A DNA stretch of 64,000 nucleotides, from NCBI GenBank assembly GCA_025808415.1, contig CP075525.1, positions 1,411,501-1,475,500 of the forward strand, written 5' to 3'. A program made the position numbers and the translations under genes. The stretch comes from Cyclobacteriaceae bacterium. Its GTDB lineage: Bacteria; Bacteroidota; Bacteroidia; Cytophagales; Cyclobacteriaceae. Below, piece after piece: positions 43,179 to 50,905 of the stretch (positions are counted from its first letter, which is position 1; each line of letters opens with the position of its first letter). The notes under the pieces were generated by a model. That model did no database searches, was not told where the DNA came from, and was given only the letters and a program-made list of their open reading frames with translations.

Positions 43179-43213
43179 ATAGTCATCGCAAAATTATGAG
43201 ACTTTCAGCTTAC

Positions 43214-43290
43214 GCTTGTCGAAACCTGATGCTATTAGAAATTGAGCCCTTCGACAAGCCTGCTTGTCGCAGGCAGGCTCAGGCTGACAA
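43214..43290. repeat. Dispersed palindromic repeat, copy 3
   Basis: GCTTGTCGAAACCTGA near 43214 and TTCGACAAGCC near 43250 flank a short spacer, followed by a Cys/Gly-rich word GCAGGCAGGC and CTGACA. It shares TTCGACAAG and GGCTGACA words with the copies at 27 kb, 36.8 kb and 50.1 kb. Confidence 0.65.
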
Positions 43291-43341
43291 TTGAAACTGA
43301 TGTTTTGAGCTGTTAATAGATTGATTTTTTGCAGAGGGCAT

Positions 43342-43377
43342 AAAAAAAACGGGAAAGTCAATTGCTTGATTTTCCCG
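43342..43377 (-). terminator. Intrinsic terminator of the candidate RNA
   Basis: Read on the minus strand: stem CGGGAAA/TTTCCCG extended by TCAA/TTGA, a four-base loop, then eight U residues (the A-run at 43342-43349). The U-run is only on this side, so the direction is minus. Confidence 0.8.
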
Positions 43378-43650
43378 TCTTCGTTATACATAAACCGTAG
43401 CCCATGTATACCGCTAAGCTTATCCTGCCGCTGTAAAACCTGCCTTAGCTTTCCTGTGAAAGCCACCCTCGGTTTTATGCTCCCGTCAGGTTTTCCTTGC
43501 GGACGCCTTCCCGTGAACACAATCCTACCTCACCGGCATTTTTGTTTCTCTTTTTCCGTAGAAAAAAAGCTTTTGTTTTTCCGATGCTGTCTGATCACCT
43601 TGTCAAGGTTCGACTTAGTGATATGAAAGTACTTGCTTGTTATGTCCTGA
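43342..43650 (-). ncRNA. Candidate structured small RNA, about 300 nt, class unknown
   Basis: On the minus strand this region can form several stems: AUCAC/GUGAU around CCUUGACAAGG near the 5' end, AAAACCUG/CAGGUUUU (43487-43494 with 43435-43442), an inner GCUUUC/GAAAGC hairpin (43458-43463 with 43448-43453), and a strong 3' terminator. No protein gene fits. It lacks the GAGGAAAGUCC core of RNase P RNA and the tRNA-like 3' end of tmRNA. A 6S-type RNA is possible. The 5' end is estimated from an AT-rich TTGAC...TTTTTTTG stretch near 43650-43685. Confidence 0.45.
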
Positions 43651-43736
43651 CAAAAAAATTAACCAAAAAGTAGTCAACAACTTATCAACCGGGTTATCCA
43701 CATTTTTAAACATCTTAAAGAATTAATTTGATTTCA

Positions 43737-43758
43737 TGGTCTGTGAGGACACAGACCA
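43737..43758. repeat. CTGTG-type palindrome, second copy
   Basis: TGGTCTGTG (43737-43745) and CACAGACCA (43750-43758) around AGGA; it matches the arms of the 24-base palindrome at 36863-36886. It is followed by a decayed half copy (GGACACAGGCC). Confidence 0.6.
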
Positions 43759-43792
43759 AGGGACAAGGACACAGGCCAAAAATAAAGACTCT

Positions 43793-44020
43793 TTAGTATT
43801 GTTTATTGTTTCGCTTTTTTCTCCAAATGAGATAGACAATAATCATAAGCACGGGTAGCACTGTATACAGTATAACTTCAGTAGTTGAGGAAAGATCGAT
43901 CGGTTGGCTTTGATTCGGGATGCCTTGTGGGATTTGCGCAGGCAGATAAGTGGAGATGACTAATAGTACACTCCCTAATAATGTTTGAAATAATTTGGAA
44001 TGCTTAGTTCTCATTATCAT
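43793..44020 (-). CDS. Small exported membrane protein of unknown function
   Basis: A 75-residue protein with an N-terminal signal-type helix (LFQTLLGSVLLVISTYLPAQ), a Pro/Gln/Ser-rich loop, and a C-terminal membrane helix (VILYTVLPVLMIIVYLIW) followed by a basic tail RKKRNNK. The start may be the second Met (MRTKHSK). The gene overlaps the end of the split gene upstream by 17 bases. No family is recognised. Confidence 0.6.
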   Translation of the reverse strand: MIMRTKHSKLFQTLLGSVLLVISTYLPAQIPQGIPNQSQPIDLSSTTEVILYTVLPVLMIIVYLIWRKKRNNKQY

Positions 44021-44705
44021 TATTCTTTTCGTGGTAGCTTCCTGAAATTATTTTTCCATCGTATAGGTCGAATTCAATTACCTTATTTTTAGTAGTGTTA
44101 TACAACTTAATGTGAAAAATTTCTTTTTCATTCACAGAAGGGAAATTTTTAATCGTGTCCCCGTTTTTAAAAAAATAAAGCTCACGGATCAATGTATCTC
44201 TGTAATACAAGGCCGACCGGAACTGCTCACCACTCAAGTAATAGCTTTCTGAGCTCTGGTGCTTTAATCCATCTTTCAGAAGCGTTTCCGCAGCCTTGGG
44301 GCCGTCATGGTAAAAATCAATCTTTAGTTTATACCCTTCGCGAGCATCCGGATACACAAGTGTCTTGAATAGCGTTGATTTGTTTGAGTACGGGGCTGGT
44401 TTTTCAATTGTAAAATCAATATTGATGAACAATCAGCATAATCCAATTACCAGGGCTATGAAAAGAGACAATGCCAATGCACGTGCAAGTATCTCCTGGG
44501 TTTTATTGCGCTGTAGTTTTCTCCTAACTCTTTTTTTGAGTTCGTCAAGATTTACATTTTCATAGCTTGAACTTCGGTTGCGGACTTCATCTTTAAAGGC
44601 TTCCCGGATCTGCTTCGATTTCGACTTGTCTGTTTTCTTCACCAGTGCACGGTTGTACTTGATGGAGTCGTTCATCTGTTTTAAAAAGCCCCCAAGCATA
44701 CCCAT
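44004..44705 (-). pseudogene. Membrane protein gene split by an in-frame TGA
   Basis: Two stretches in the same frame are separated by a single TGA (44433-44435). The first (44705-44436, 90 codons) encodes a charged, helical cytoplasmic part and most of a membrane helix (ARALALSLFIALVIGLC). The second (44432-44004, 142 codons) has no ATG near its start and begins LFINIDFTIEKPAPYS, continuing the helix into a mixed alpha/beta domain. Together they would give a normal single-span protein of 233 residues plus the codon at the stop. It may be a nonsense mutation, a sequencing error or a readthrough site. No family is recognised. Confidence 0.65.
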
Positions 44706-44785
44706 AGCTGTAGTGGTTATGTTACGTGTTTATCCTTTTTAGGATGACAATGCAATCTTCAAAATACCTTAAAATCCTGAATTCC

Positions 44786-44797
44786 TGACAAAAATCA
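44786..44797. promoter_or_regulatory. FNR-like box of the ccoNO promoter (TGAC-AAAA-ATCA)
   Basis: Same 12 bases as the box at 58079-58090. Its centre is 97 bases before the ccoNO ATG, in a 183-base gene-free gap. Confidence 0.65.
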
Positions 44798-44888
44798 GTC
44801 ATCAGGATAACTGAAATCAGGTAGCCAATTTCAGTGAAAATCTACTTTTAAGGCATTATTTCTAAATAAAGCATTTCATCCCTAGCCT

Positions 44889-47024
44889 ATGGAACTCGAA
44901 AAATTCAGTTACGACAACAAAATCGTGAAGGCCTTTATCATTGCCACAGTGATCTTCGGCCTGGTGGGTATGCTGGTAGGCCTTACTGCTGCCATCCAGC
45001 TTTTTTACCCGGTATTCAATTTCGATTTGCAGTACACCACGTTTGGTCGCATCAGGCCACTGCACACTAACGCCATTATTTTTGCGTTTGTGGGCAACGC
45101 TATGTTTGCCGGGGTGTACTATTCCATGCAGCGGCTGTTAAAAACCCGCATGTTCAGTGACACACTCAGTTGGATCCACTTCTGGGGTTGGCAATTAATC
45201 ATTTTGGCAGCAGCCATAACACTGCCGCTGGGCATCACCACCTCTAAGGAATATGCTGAACTGGAGTGGCCTATTGACATTGCCATCACGCTTATTTGGG
45301 TTGTATTTGGCTGGAACATGATCGGCACCATTATCAAGCGCAGGGAAAAACACATGTATGTGGCTATCTGGTTTTACATCGCCACGTTTGTAACGGTGGC
45401 TGTACTGCATATTGTAAACTCGTTTGAAATGCCGGTGAATTTCTTCAAGAGTTATTCCTGGTATGCCGGTGTGCAGGATGCGCTGGTGCAATGGTGGTAT
45501 GGACATAACGCGGTGGCGTTTTTCCTTACAACACCTTACCTGGGGTTGATGTACTATTTCCTTCCGAAAGCGGCTAACCGGCCGGTGTACTCTTATCGTC
45601 TTTCCATCGTACACTTCTGGTCATTGATATTCTTGTATATATGGGCAGGTCCACACCACTTATTGTATTCTACGTTACCCGACTGGGCACAATCGCTGGG
45701 TACGGTTTTCTCCATCATGCTCATCGCGCCATCCTGGGGCGGTATGCTTAATGGTTTGTTTACGTTGCGTGGTGCCTGGGACAGGGTGCGTGAAGATGCT
45801 GTTTTAAAATTTATGGTGGTGGCTGTTACCGCATATGGTATGGCCACGCTGGAAGGCCCGCTTTTGTCGTTAAAAAATGTTAATGCCATTGCGCACTTTA
45901 CCGATTGGATTGTAGCACACGTGCACGTGGGTGGCTTGGGCTGGAATGGTTTCTTAATCTTTGGAATTTTGTATTGGGTTGTTCCGCGCATGTGGGGCAC
46001 AAACCTGTATTCTACCAAACTGGCTAATGTGCATTTCTGGATTGGTACCCTGGGTATTATTTTCTATGCCTTACCGATGTATATCTCCGGTGTGGTACAA
46101 AGTTTAATGTGGAAAGAATTTAATGCAGAAGGATTTCTGGTTTACAAAAACTTTCTGGAAACCACAGTGCAGATTCTTCCCATGCATATGTTGCGTGCAA
46201 TCGGTGGTGGTTTGTACCTCACCGGTGCCATCATAATGACGTACAACCTCATTAAAACCGCTTATGCCGGCAGCTTTGTTGCCAATGAACCTGCAGAAGC
46301 AGCCCCAATAGCGAAAACAGGAGCAACCGGAGGAGGCTGGCACCATGTGTTGGAAAGCAAGCCGATCATGTTTAGCGTACTTACGCTGATTGCAATTTTG
46401 ATTGGTGGTATTGTTGAGATGGTACCTACCTTCTTGATTAAATCCAACGTGCCTACTATTGCGAGTGTAAAACCGTATACTCCACTTGAACTTCACGGTC
46501 GTGATATTTACATCCGCGAAGGTTGTGTAGGTTGCCATTCGCAGTTAGTTCGTCCTTTTCGTTCGGAAGTAGAACGTTACGACCCACAAGGTGGCGAATA
46601 CAGTAAGTCGGGCGAGTATGTTTACGATCATCCATTCCTTTGGGGATCGAAACGCACCGGACCGGATTTACACCGCCTGGGCGGAAAATATTCGGATGTA
46701 TGGCACTATAACCACATGCTGGCCCCGGATGCCGTTTCTACAGGTTCGATCATGCCGGCTTATCCCTGGTTGTTTGAACAAACTATTGACTTAAGTCAAA
46801 CGGCACCGAAGATCAGGGCGTTGCGAAAAATTGGCGTACCGTATGAAGAAGGTTATGAAGCGATTGCCAATGAGCACCTGAATATTCAAGCCAGGCGCAT
46901 TGCCGAGAACTTACAACTGGAAGGTATTGAAGTGGCACCGGAAACGGAGATCATCGCCATGATTGCCTACCTGCAACGGTTGGGTAAAGATATAAAGGCA
47001 TCAAAAACAGCAGAAAATAAGTAA
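44889..47024 (+). CDS. ccoN: Cytochrome cbb3 oxidase, fused subunits I and II (CcoN-CcoO)
   Basis: A 711-residue fusion. The N-terminal 450 residues are CcoN: twelve helices with haem and CuB ligands (RPLHTNAIIFAF, WYGHNAVAFFLTT, WAGPHHLLYSTLP, IVAHVHVGGLGWNG). After a Gly/Ala-rich linker (EPAEAAPIAKTGATGGG) comes CcoO with one more helix and a haem c motif REGCVGCHSQLVRPF, then GPDLHRLGGKYSD and the Met in GSIMPAYPW. The enzyme reduces O2 to water with high affinity and pumps protons. Fusion of N and O is common in Bacteroidota. Confidence 0.96.
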   Translation: MELEKFSYDNKIVKAFIIATVIFGLVGMLVGLTAAIQLFYPVFNFDLQYTTFGRIRPLHTNAIIFAFVGNAMFAGVYYSMQRLLKTRMFSDTLSWIHFWGWQLIILAAAITLPLGITTSKEYAELEWPIDIAITLIWVVFGWNMIGTIIKRREKHMYVAIWFYIATFVTVAVLHIVNSFEMPVNFFKSYSWYAGVQDALVQWWYGHNAVAFFLTTPYLGLMYYFLPKAANRPVYSYRLSIVHFWSLIFLYIWAGPHHLLYSTLPDWAQSLGTVFSIMLIAPSWGGMLNGLFTLRGAWDRVREDAVLKFMVVAVTAYGMATLEGPLLSLKNVNAIAHFTDWIVAHVHVGGLGWNGFLIFGILYWVVPRMWGTNLYSTKLANVHFWIGTLGIIFYALPMYISGVVQSLMWKEFNAEGFLVYKNFLETTVQILPMHMLRAIGGGLYLTGAIIMTYNLIKTAYAGSFVANEPAEAAPIAKTGATGGGWHHVLESKPIMFSVLTLIAILIGGIVEMVPTFLIKSNVPTIASVKPYTPLELHGRDIYIREGCVGCHSQLVRPFRSEVERYDPQGGEYSKSGEYVYDHPFLWGSKRTGPDLHRLGGKYSDVWHYNHMLAPDAVSTGSIMPAYPWLFEQTIDLSQTAPKIRALRKIGVPYEEGYEAIANEHLNIQARRIAENLQLEGIEVAPETEIIAMIAYLQRLGKDIKASKTAENK

Positions 47025-47028
47025 GGCC

Positions 47029-47223
47029 ATGTATAAAAATGTATTACAAAGTATCGATAACATCGCCATATGGCCGATCATATCGCTTTCAATATTTTTC
47101 ATCTTCTTCATTATGCTGTTGTGGTGGGTATTTACGGTGGATAAGAAATATATACGCCAAATGGAGAACATGCCTTTCGATCATGCAGATGAACCATCAA
47201 CAACTACAAACACAAACCTATGA
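47029..47223 (+). CDS. ccoQ: Cytochrome cbb3 oxidase small subunit, CcoQ-like
   Basis: A 64-residue single-helix protein (IWPIISLSIFFIFFIMLLWWVFT) with a short polar C-terminal tail. Its place between ccoNO and ccoP, four bases after ccoNO and overlapping ccoP by four bases, is that of CcoQ, which stabilises the oxidase. Confidence 0.85.
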   Translation: MYKNVLQSIDNIAIWPIISLSIFFIFFIMLLWWVFTVDKKYIRQMENMPFDHADEPSTTTNTNL

Positions 47224-48134
47224 GAACGATAGCATCAACATTCCTTTTCATATTGATAAGTGCATCGGCCATGGCGCAGGATGCTGCTCCAAAAACCAGT
47301 TTTTGGAGTGATCCGCTTAGTGATCCACTGTTTCCATTTTATGTAGTTATAGGTTTTGTGTTTCTCACGGCCTTCCTCGTTATCATGGTTGCAGTGTACA
47401 TGCTTAAAGTGCTGAATGTTTTTATCCGCAAGGCAGCAGAAGAACGTGCCGAGAAGTTGGGAGTAAAATATGTGGCACCACCTTCTTACTGGTCGAAGTT
47501 CTGGGATCAGATCAACGCTTTCAGGCCAGCCGAGAAAGAAGCTGATATCATGCTGGATCATAATTATGATGGCATACGCGAACTGGATAACCATTTACCA
47601 CCCTGGTGGAAATGGCTGTTGTACGGTTCGATTATCTGGGCGGTCGTTTATCTGGTGGTGTACCACGTTACGGGAAGTTTACCACTAATGGAAGGTGAGT
47701 ATCAGGCAGAGGTAACCAAAGCAGAAGAACAACGTGCGAAACTTCTGGCGTTAAATCCTCCTGTTTCAATTGATGAAAGCACACTGGCGTATTCACCGGA
47801 TGAGGCTATACTTAAAAAGGGTCGGCAGATATATGTTACCAATTGTGCATCGTGCCACCTGGCAGATGGACAGGGAAGTATTGGTCCGAATTTAACGGAT
47901 GATTACTGGTTGCATGGCGGAAGCATTAAAGATATTTATGCGGTGATCAAGAATGGTGTTCCGGAAAAGGGAATGATTTCGTGGGCTCCAGTATTATCAC
48001 CGGAGCAAATTCGTGATGTGGCATTTTATATCAAGAGTATACACGGAACAAATCCGCCAAATCCAAAAGCACCGCAAGGAACTAAATACGTTGAGGAGGA
48101 GAGTGAAGCCACACCGCAGGGTTCTTCTTTATGA
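47220..48134 (+). CDS. ccoP: Cytochrome cbb3 oxidase subunit III (CcoP), single haem c
   Basis: A 304-residue membrane-bound cytochrome c. A cleavable-looking N-terminus (LISASAMAQ) and a first helix (FYVVIGFVFLTAFLVIMVAVYML) are followed by the FixP signature DGIRELDNHLPPWWKWLLYGSIIW (second helix). One haem motif CASCH with GSIGPNLTDDYW and a Met in KGMISWAP completes it. Classical CcoP has two CxxCH motifs; only one is found here. The C-terminus is Pro/Ala-rich. Confidence 0.92.
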   Translation: MRTIASTFLFILISASAMAQDAAPKTSFWSDPLSDPLFPFYVVIGFVFLTAFLVIMVAVYMLKVLNVFIRKAAEERAEKLGVKYVAPPSYWSKFWDQINAFRPAEKEADIMLDHNYDGIRELDNHLPPWWKWLLYGSIIWAVVYLVVYHVTGSLPLMEGEYQAEVTKAEEQRAKLLALNPPVSIDESTLAYSPDEAILKKGRQIYVTNCASCHLADGQGSIGPNLTDDYWLHGGSIKDIYAVIKNGVPEKGMISWAPVLSPEQIRDVAFYIKSIHGTNPPNPKAPQGTKYVEEESEATPQGSSL

Positions 48135-48145
48135 AGGAATAACAC

Positions 48146-48172
48146 CAGGCATCGGGTTCTATCCGATGCCTG
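48146..48172 (+). terminator. Hairpin between ccoP and ccoG
   Basis: CAGGCATCGG (48146-48155) pairs perfectly with CCGATGCCTG (48163-48172) across a seven-base loop, followed by ATTGTTTG. It could be a partial terminator that lowers expression of ccoG and ccoH relative to the oxidase. Confidence 0.65.
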
Positions 48173-48213
48173 ATTGTTTGAACAACAAGCATTAGATTTT
48201 AAACACAGTAGTT

Positions 48214-49644
48214 TTGAACACAACAACTGAAAATCTTTATCAATACGATGAAGAGTTTCGCAATACACTCGCCACGGTAGATGAAAAGGGGAAGCGCATT
48301 TGGGTGTACCCCAAAAAGCCTTCCGGCAGGTTTCATCGTGCACGTATTGCCGTTACGGTAGTACTGCTAACAATCTTCTTTACCGGACCTTTTATCCAGG
48401 TTGGGGGCCAGCCGCTGTTGATGCTCAATTTCTTTGAACGCAGGTTTGTCATTTTTGGACAGGCATTTTGGCCTCAGGATTTTTTCCTGCTGGCACTTAC
48501 GCTGATTTCCTTTTTTGTTTTTGTGATTTTGTTCACAGTAGTATTTGGCCGTGTTTGGTGTGGATGGGCGTGCCCGCAAACACTTTTTATGGAGATGGTA
48601 TTCCGGAAAATCGAATACCTTATTGAAGGTGATGCCAACCAACAACGTAAGCTAAACCATGCACCATGGACAGGCGATAAAATAGTCAAAAAAGGATTGA
48701 AGCATTTTATTTTCATTTCCGTATCAGTCCTTATATCGCATACGGCAATGGCCTACCTTATTGGTATTGACAAGGTTAAGGAAATTGTTACGCAACCACC
48801 CACCGAAAACCTGGCTGGTTTTATTGGACTGGTAGCCTTCACGGGAATTTTTTACGGTGTGTTTGCCCGCTTTCGCGAACAAGCTTGCATTGCGGTTTGT
48901 CCGTACGGCCGGCTGCAAGGCGTATTGTTGGTAAAGGACTCGATAGTTGTTGCTTATGACTGGCTGCGGGGCGAGCCTCGCGGTAAACTTAAAAAGAGAG
49001 AAGTTGATACCACAAAAGGTGATTGTATAGAGTGTAAACTTTGCGTGCATGTTTGCCCTACAGGTATTGACATACGCAACGGCACTCAGTTGGAGTGTGT
49101 TAATTGCACTGCTTGTATCGATGCCTGCGATGAAGTGATGGATAAAGTGGGTAAGCCAAAAGGATTGATTCGATATGCATCGTACAACTCCATTAAAAAT
49201 GGAATACAGAAGTTAATAACTCCGCGCGTTATTGGCTATTCGTTTGTGCTGCTTGCGCTGGTGAGTTTTCTTTCATTTATGGTGGCCACCCGGTCGGATA
49301 TTGAAACAACTATTTTGAAAGTACCGGGTACCCTTTATCAACGGGCTGACGATGGAACCATTACCAACCTGTACAATGTTGAATTTGTAAACAAAACATT
49401 TGAAGACATTACACTGGAAGTTAAAGCCGACTCTCCGCAGGAGGCTATGCTGAGCAAAGTAGGTGAACAGAAAGTTGTAGTTCCAGCCGGTGAGATGCTG
49501 AAGGGAGTTTATTTTATCAAAATCCCGGCTGATAAAGTGAAAGCAGCAAAAACTGTGGTAATGGTAGGTGTTTACAACGATGGTAAGCGAATTGAAAGGG
49601 TAAAAGTTAAGTTTATCGGGCCGGTGAAATCAATCCGTGAATAG
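48214..49644 (+). CDS. ccoG: Cytochrome c oxidase accessory protein CcoG (FixG/RdxA)
   Basis: A 476-residue membrane iron-sulfur protein. N-terminal helices surround VWCGWACPQTLFMEMVFRKIEYLIEGD (CxxxCP motif), then EQACIAVCPYGRLQG and two ferredoxin motifs CIECKLCVHVCPTG and CVNCTACIDACDEV; the C-terminal 110 residues form an Ig-like periplasmic domain. CcoG acts as a copper reductase in cbb3 assembly. The only reasonable start is TTG at 48214, since the next Met lies inside the first helix. Confidence 0.94.
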   Translation: MNTTTENLYQYDEEFRNTLATVDEKGKRIWVYPKKPSGRFHRARIAVTVVLLTIFFTGPFIQVGGQPLLMLNFFERRFVIFGQAFWPQDFFLLALTLISFFVFVILFTVVFGRVWCGWACPQTLFMEMVFRKIEYLIEGDANQQRKLNHAPWTGDKIVKKGLKHFIFISVSVLISHTAMAYLIGIDKVKEIVTQPPTENLAGFIGLVAFTGIFYGVFARFREQACIAVCPYGRLQGVLLVKDSIVVAYDWLRGEPRGKLKKREVDTTKGDCIECKLCVHVCPTGIDIRNGTQLECVNCTACIDACDEVMDKVGKPKGLIRYASYNSIKNGIQKLITPRVIGYSFVLLALVSFLSFMVATRSDIETTILKVPGTLYQRADDGTITNLYNVEFVNKTFEDITLEVKADSPQEAMLSKVGEQKVVVPAGEMLKGVYFIKIPADKVKAAKTVVMVGVYNDGKRIERVKVKFIGPVKSIRE

Positions 49645-49696
49645 TCAGGATTATTGTAATTACTGCTTGCAAATTATTAACTGTAAATCGTAAATA

Positions 49697-50128
49697 ATGA
49701 ATTGGGGAAAAGGTATTGTGGTTGCATTTGTTTTGTTTGCCACATTCATCGGTGTTATGATCACCATAATGATGCGGCAGGATATTGGCCTGGTTACGAA
49801 AAATTATTACGCAGAAGACCTGGCCTTTCAGGAACAATATGAGCGGAAACAAAATACGGAACAGCTTGATTTAAAGCCGGAAATCACAATTGTACAAAAT
49901 CAAATATTAAAAGTGTATTTCCCTTCGGTGAGTTACGTGGAGAAGGGTGAGATAAAATTAGTACGTCCTTCTTCTGATAAACTTGATCAGCAGATGCAAT
50001 TGAGTGCCTCGGCCGACTCGGTTCAGGTATTTCCGATAAAGCCACTTGAGCCCGGAGCGTATCGGGTGAAAATGAAATGGACAATGGAAGGAAAGGATTA
50101 TTACCTGGAGAAGGTTATTTTTATTTAG
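49697..50128 (+). CDS. ccoH: FixH/CcoH-family cbb3 assembly protein
   Basis: A 143-residue protein with one N-terminal membrane helix (GIVVAFVLFATFIGVMITIMM), then the FixH pattern DIGLVTKNYYAEDLAFQEQYERKQN and a C-terminal beta domain (PLEPGAYRVKMKWTMEGKDYYLEKVIFI). FixH/CcoH is needed for stable assembly of cbb3 oxidase. It lies 52 bases after ccoG. Confidence 0.9.
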   Translation: MNWGKGIVVAFVLFATFIGVMITIMMRQDIGLVTKNYYAEDLAFQEQYERKQNTEQLDLKPEITIVQNQILKVYFPSVSYVEKGEIKLVRPSSDKLDQQMQLSASADSVQVFPIKPLEPGAYRVKMKWTMEGKDYYLEKVIFI

Positions 50129-50141
50129 AATATTAATTATT

Positions 50142-50206
50142 TGTCAGATTGGGCTTGTCGAAACCTGTTCGACTCCGAAGTAGCTTTCGAGGCGTTCAGG
50201 CTGACA
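50142..50206. repeat. Dispersed palindromic repeat, copy 4
   Basis: TGTCAG (50143-50148) at the left pairs with CTGACA (50201-50206); between them are GGCTTGTCGAAACCTG and GTTCGACTCCG. It shares words with copies at 27.1, 36.8 and 43.2 kb. Confidence 0.6.
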
Positions 50207-50224
50207 GTCACTAAGTTTACTTAA

Positions 50225-50902
50225 TTGTACATGTATATAGCCGCTTTTCTTTTAGGATTAACCGGAAGCCTGCACTGTGTGGGCATGTGCGGTCCTATTG
50301 CATCTATGGTACAGGGTGCGGCTGGAAAAAAAATCCTGATCAACCGGTTGCTCTATAATATTGGCCGAACAACAACGTATGTTCTCATGGGTGTTGTAGT
50401 GGGCTTGTTGGGCAAAATCGTTCAGTGGGGTGGCGTACAAGGAAAAGTTTCGATTGCGGTTGGCGCAGCCATCATCCTTTCGCTATTTATACCTAAAGTA
50501 CAGTCTGTTTATCTTCCTTCACTATCGCGGATCGTTTTAAAATTAAAAGGTGCATTTGCTGTACACATTAATTCAAAACGTGCAGTATCCTCCTGGCTTA
50601 CGGGGATATTCAATGGATTTCTTCCATGCGGACTTGTTTATGCGGCTTTGGCCATTGCATTAATCCAGCAAACACCTTTGCAAAGTGCATGGGTTATGTT
50701 GCTGTTTGGCCTGGGAACCATGCCTGCCTTACTTGTTGCAGCATTTTCATGGCAAGCCTTAAGGCGTATTATTCCCTGGTCCTTTCAGCGCATCCAAACC
50801 GCGATGCTTATCGTTGTGGCTGTAGTGATGATCTGGCGTGGGTTATCGGTTGAAACAAACTTCTTTGGGGGTAACTCTACTGAAGTTGTTTGCCACCCGT
50901 AA
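50225..50902 (+). CDS. DsbD/SafE-like membrane protein at the end of the cco operon
   Basis: A 225-residue polytopic membrane protein (about six helices) of the sulfite exporter TauE/SafE or DsbD_2-like type. Two Cys sites suggest thiol redox or metal transfer: SLHCVGMCGP in the first helix and NGFLPCGLVYAAL in the fourth. It follows ccoH in many cbb3 loci, where a role in copper or cytochrome assembly is assumed. The C-terminus ends with a Cys-His pair (VVCHP). Confidence 0.82.
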   Translation: MYMYIAAFLLGLTGSLHCVGMCGPIASMVQGAAGKKILINRLLYNIGRTTTYVLMGVVVGLLGKIVQWGGVQGKVSIAVGAAIILSLFIPKVQSVYLPSLSRIVLKLKGAFAVHINSKRAVSSWLTGIFNGFLPCGLVYAALAIALIQQTPLQSAWVMLLFGLGTMPALLVAAFSWQALRRIIPWSFQRIQTAMLIVVAVVMIWRGLSVETNFFGGNSTEVVCHP

Positions 50903-50905
50903 TGC

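Larger units (their letters stand above)
43179..43792. other. 614-base intergenic region with repeats and a candidate RNA
   Basis: No credible protein gene; the frames at 43194-43520 and 43321-43626 overlap structured RNA-like sequence and show no family features. From left to right: dispersed repeat copy 3 (43214-43290), an intrinsic terminator on the minus strand (43342-43377), the candidate structured RNA (to about 43650), an AT-rich possible promoter, and a CTGTG palindrome (43737-43758). Confidence 0.6.

Noticed and set aside
43194..43520. 108-codon minus-strand open frame
   Set aside because: It covers a dispersed repeat and the candidate RNA; no start context or protein motif.
43321..43626. 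101-codon plus-strand open frame
   Set aside because: It lies wholly over sequence with RNA-like stems and a minus-strand terminator, and its product is Cys/Leu-rich without family features.
43342..43650. Candidate RNA as RNase P RNA or tmRNA
   Set aside because: No GAGGAAAGUCC-type core, no tRNA-like 3' end and no tag-peptide frame are visible.
44433..44435. TGA as a selenocysteine codon
   Set aside because: The context is a membrane helix with no redox motif, and I see no convincing SECIS-like hairpin; a mutation or error is simpler.
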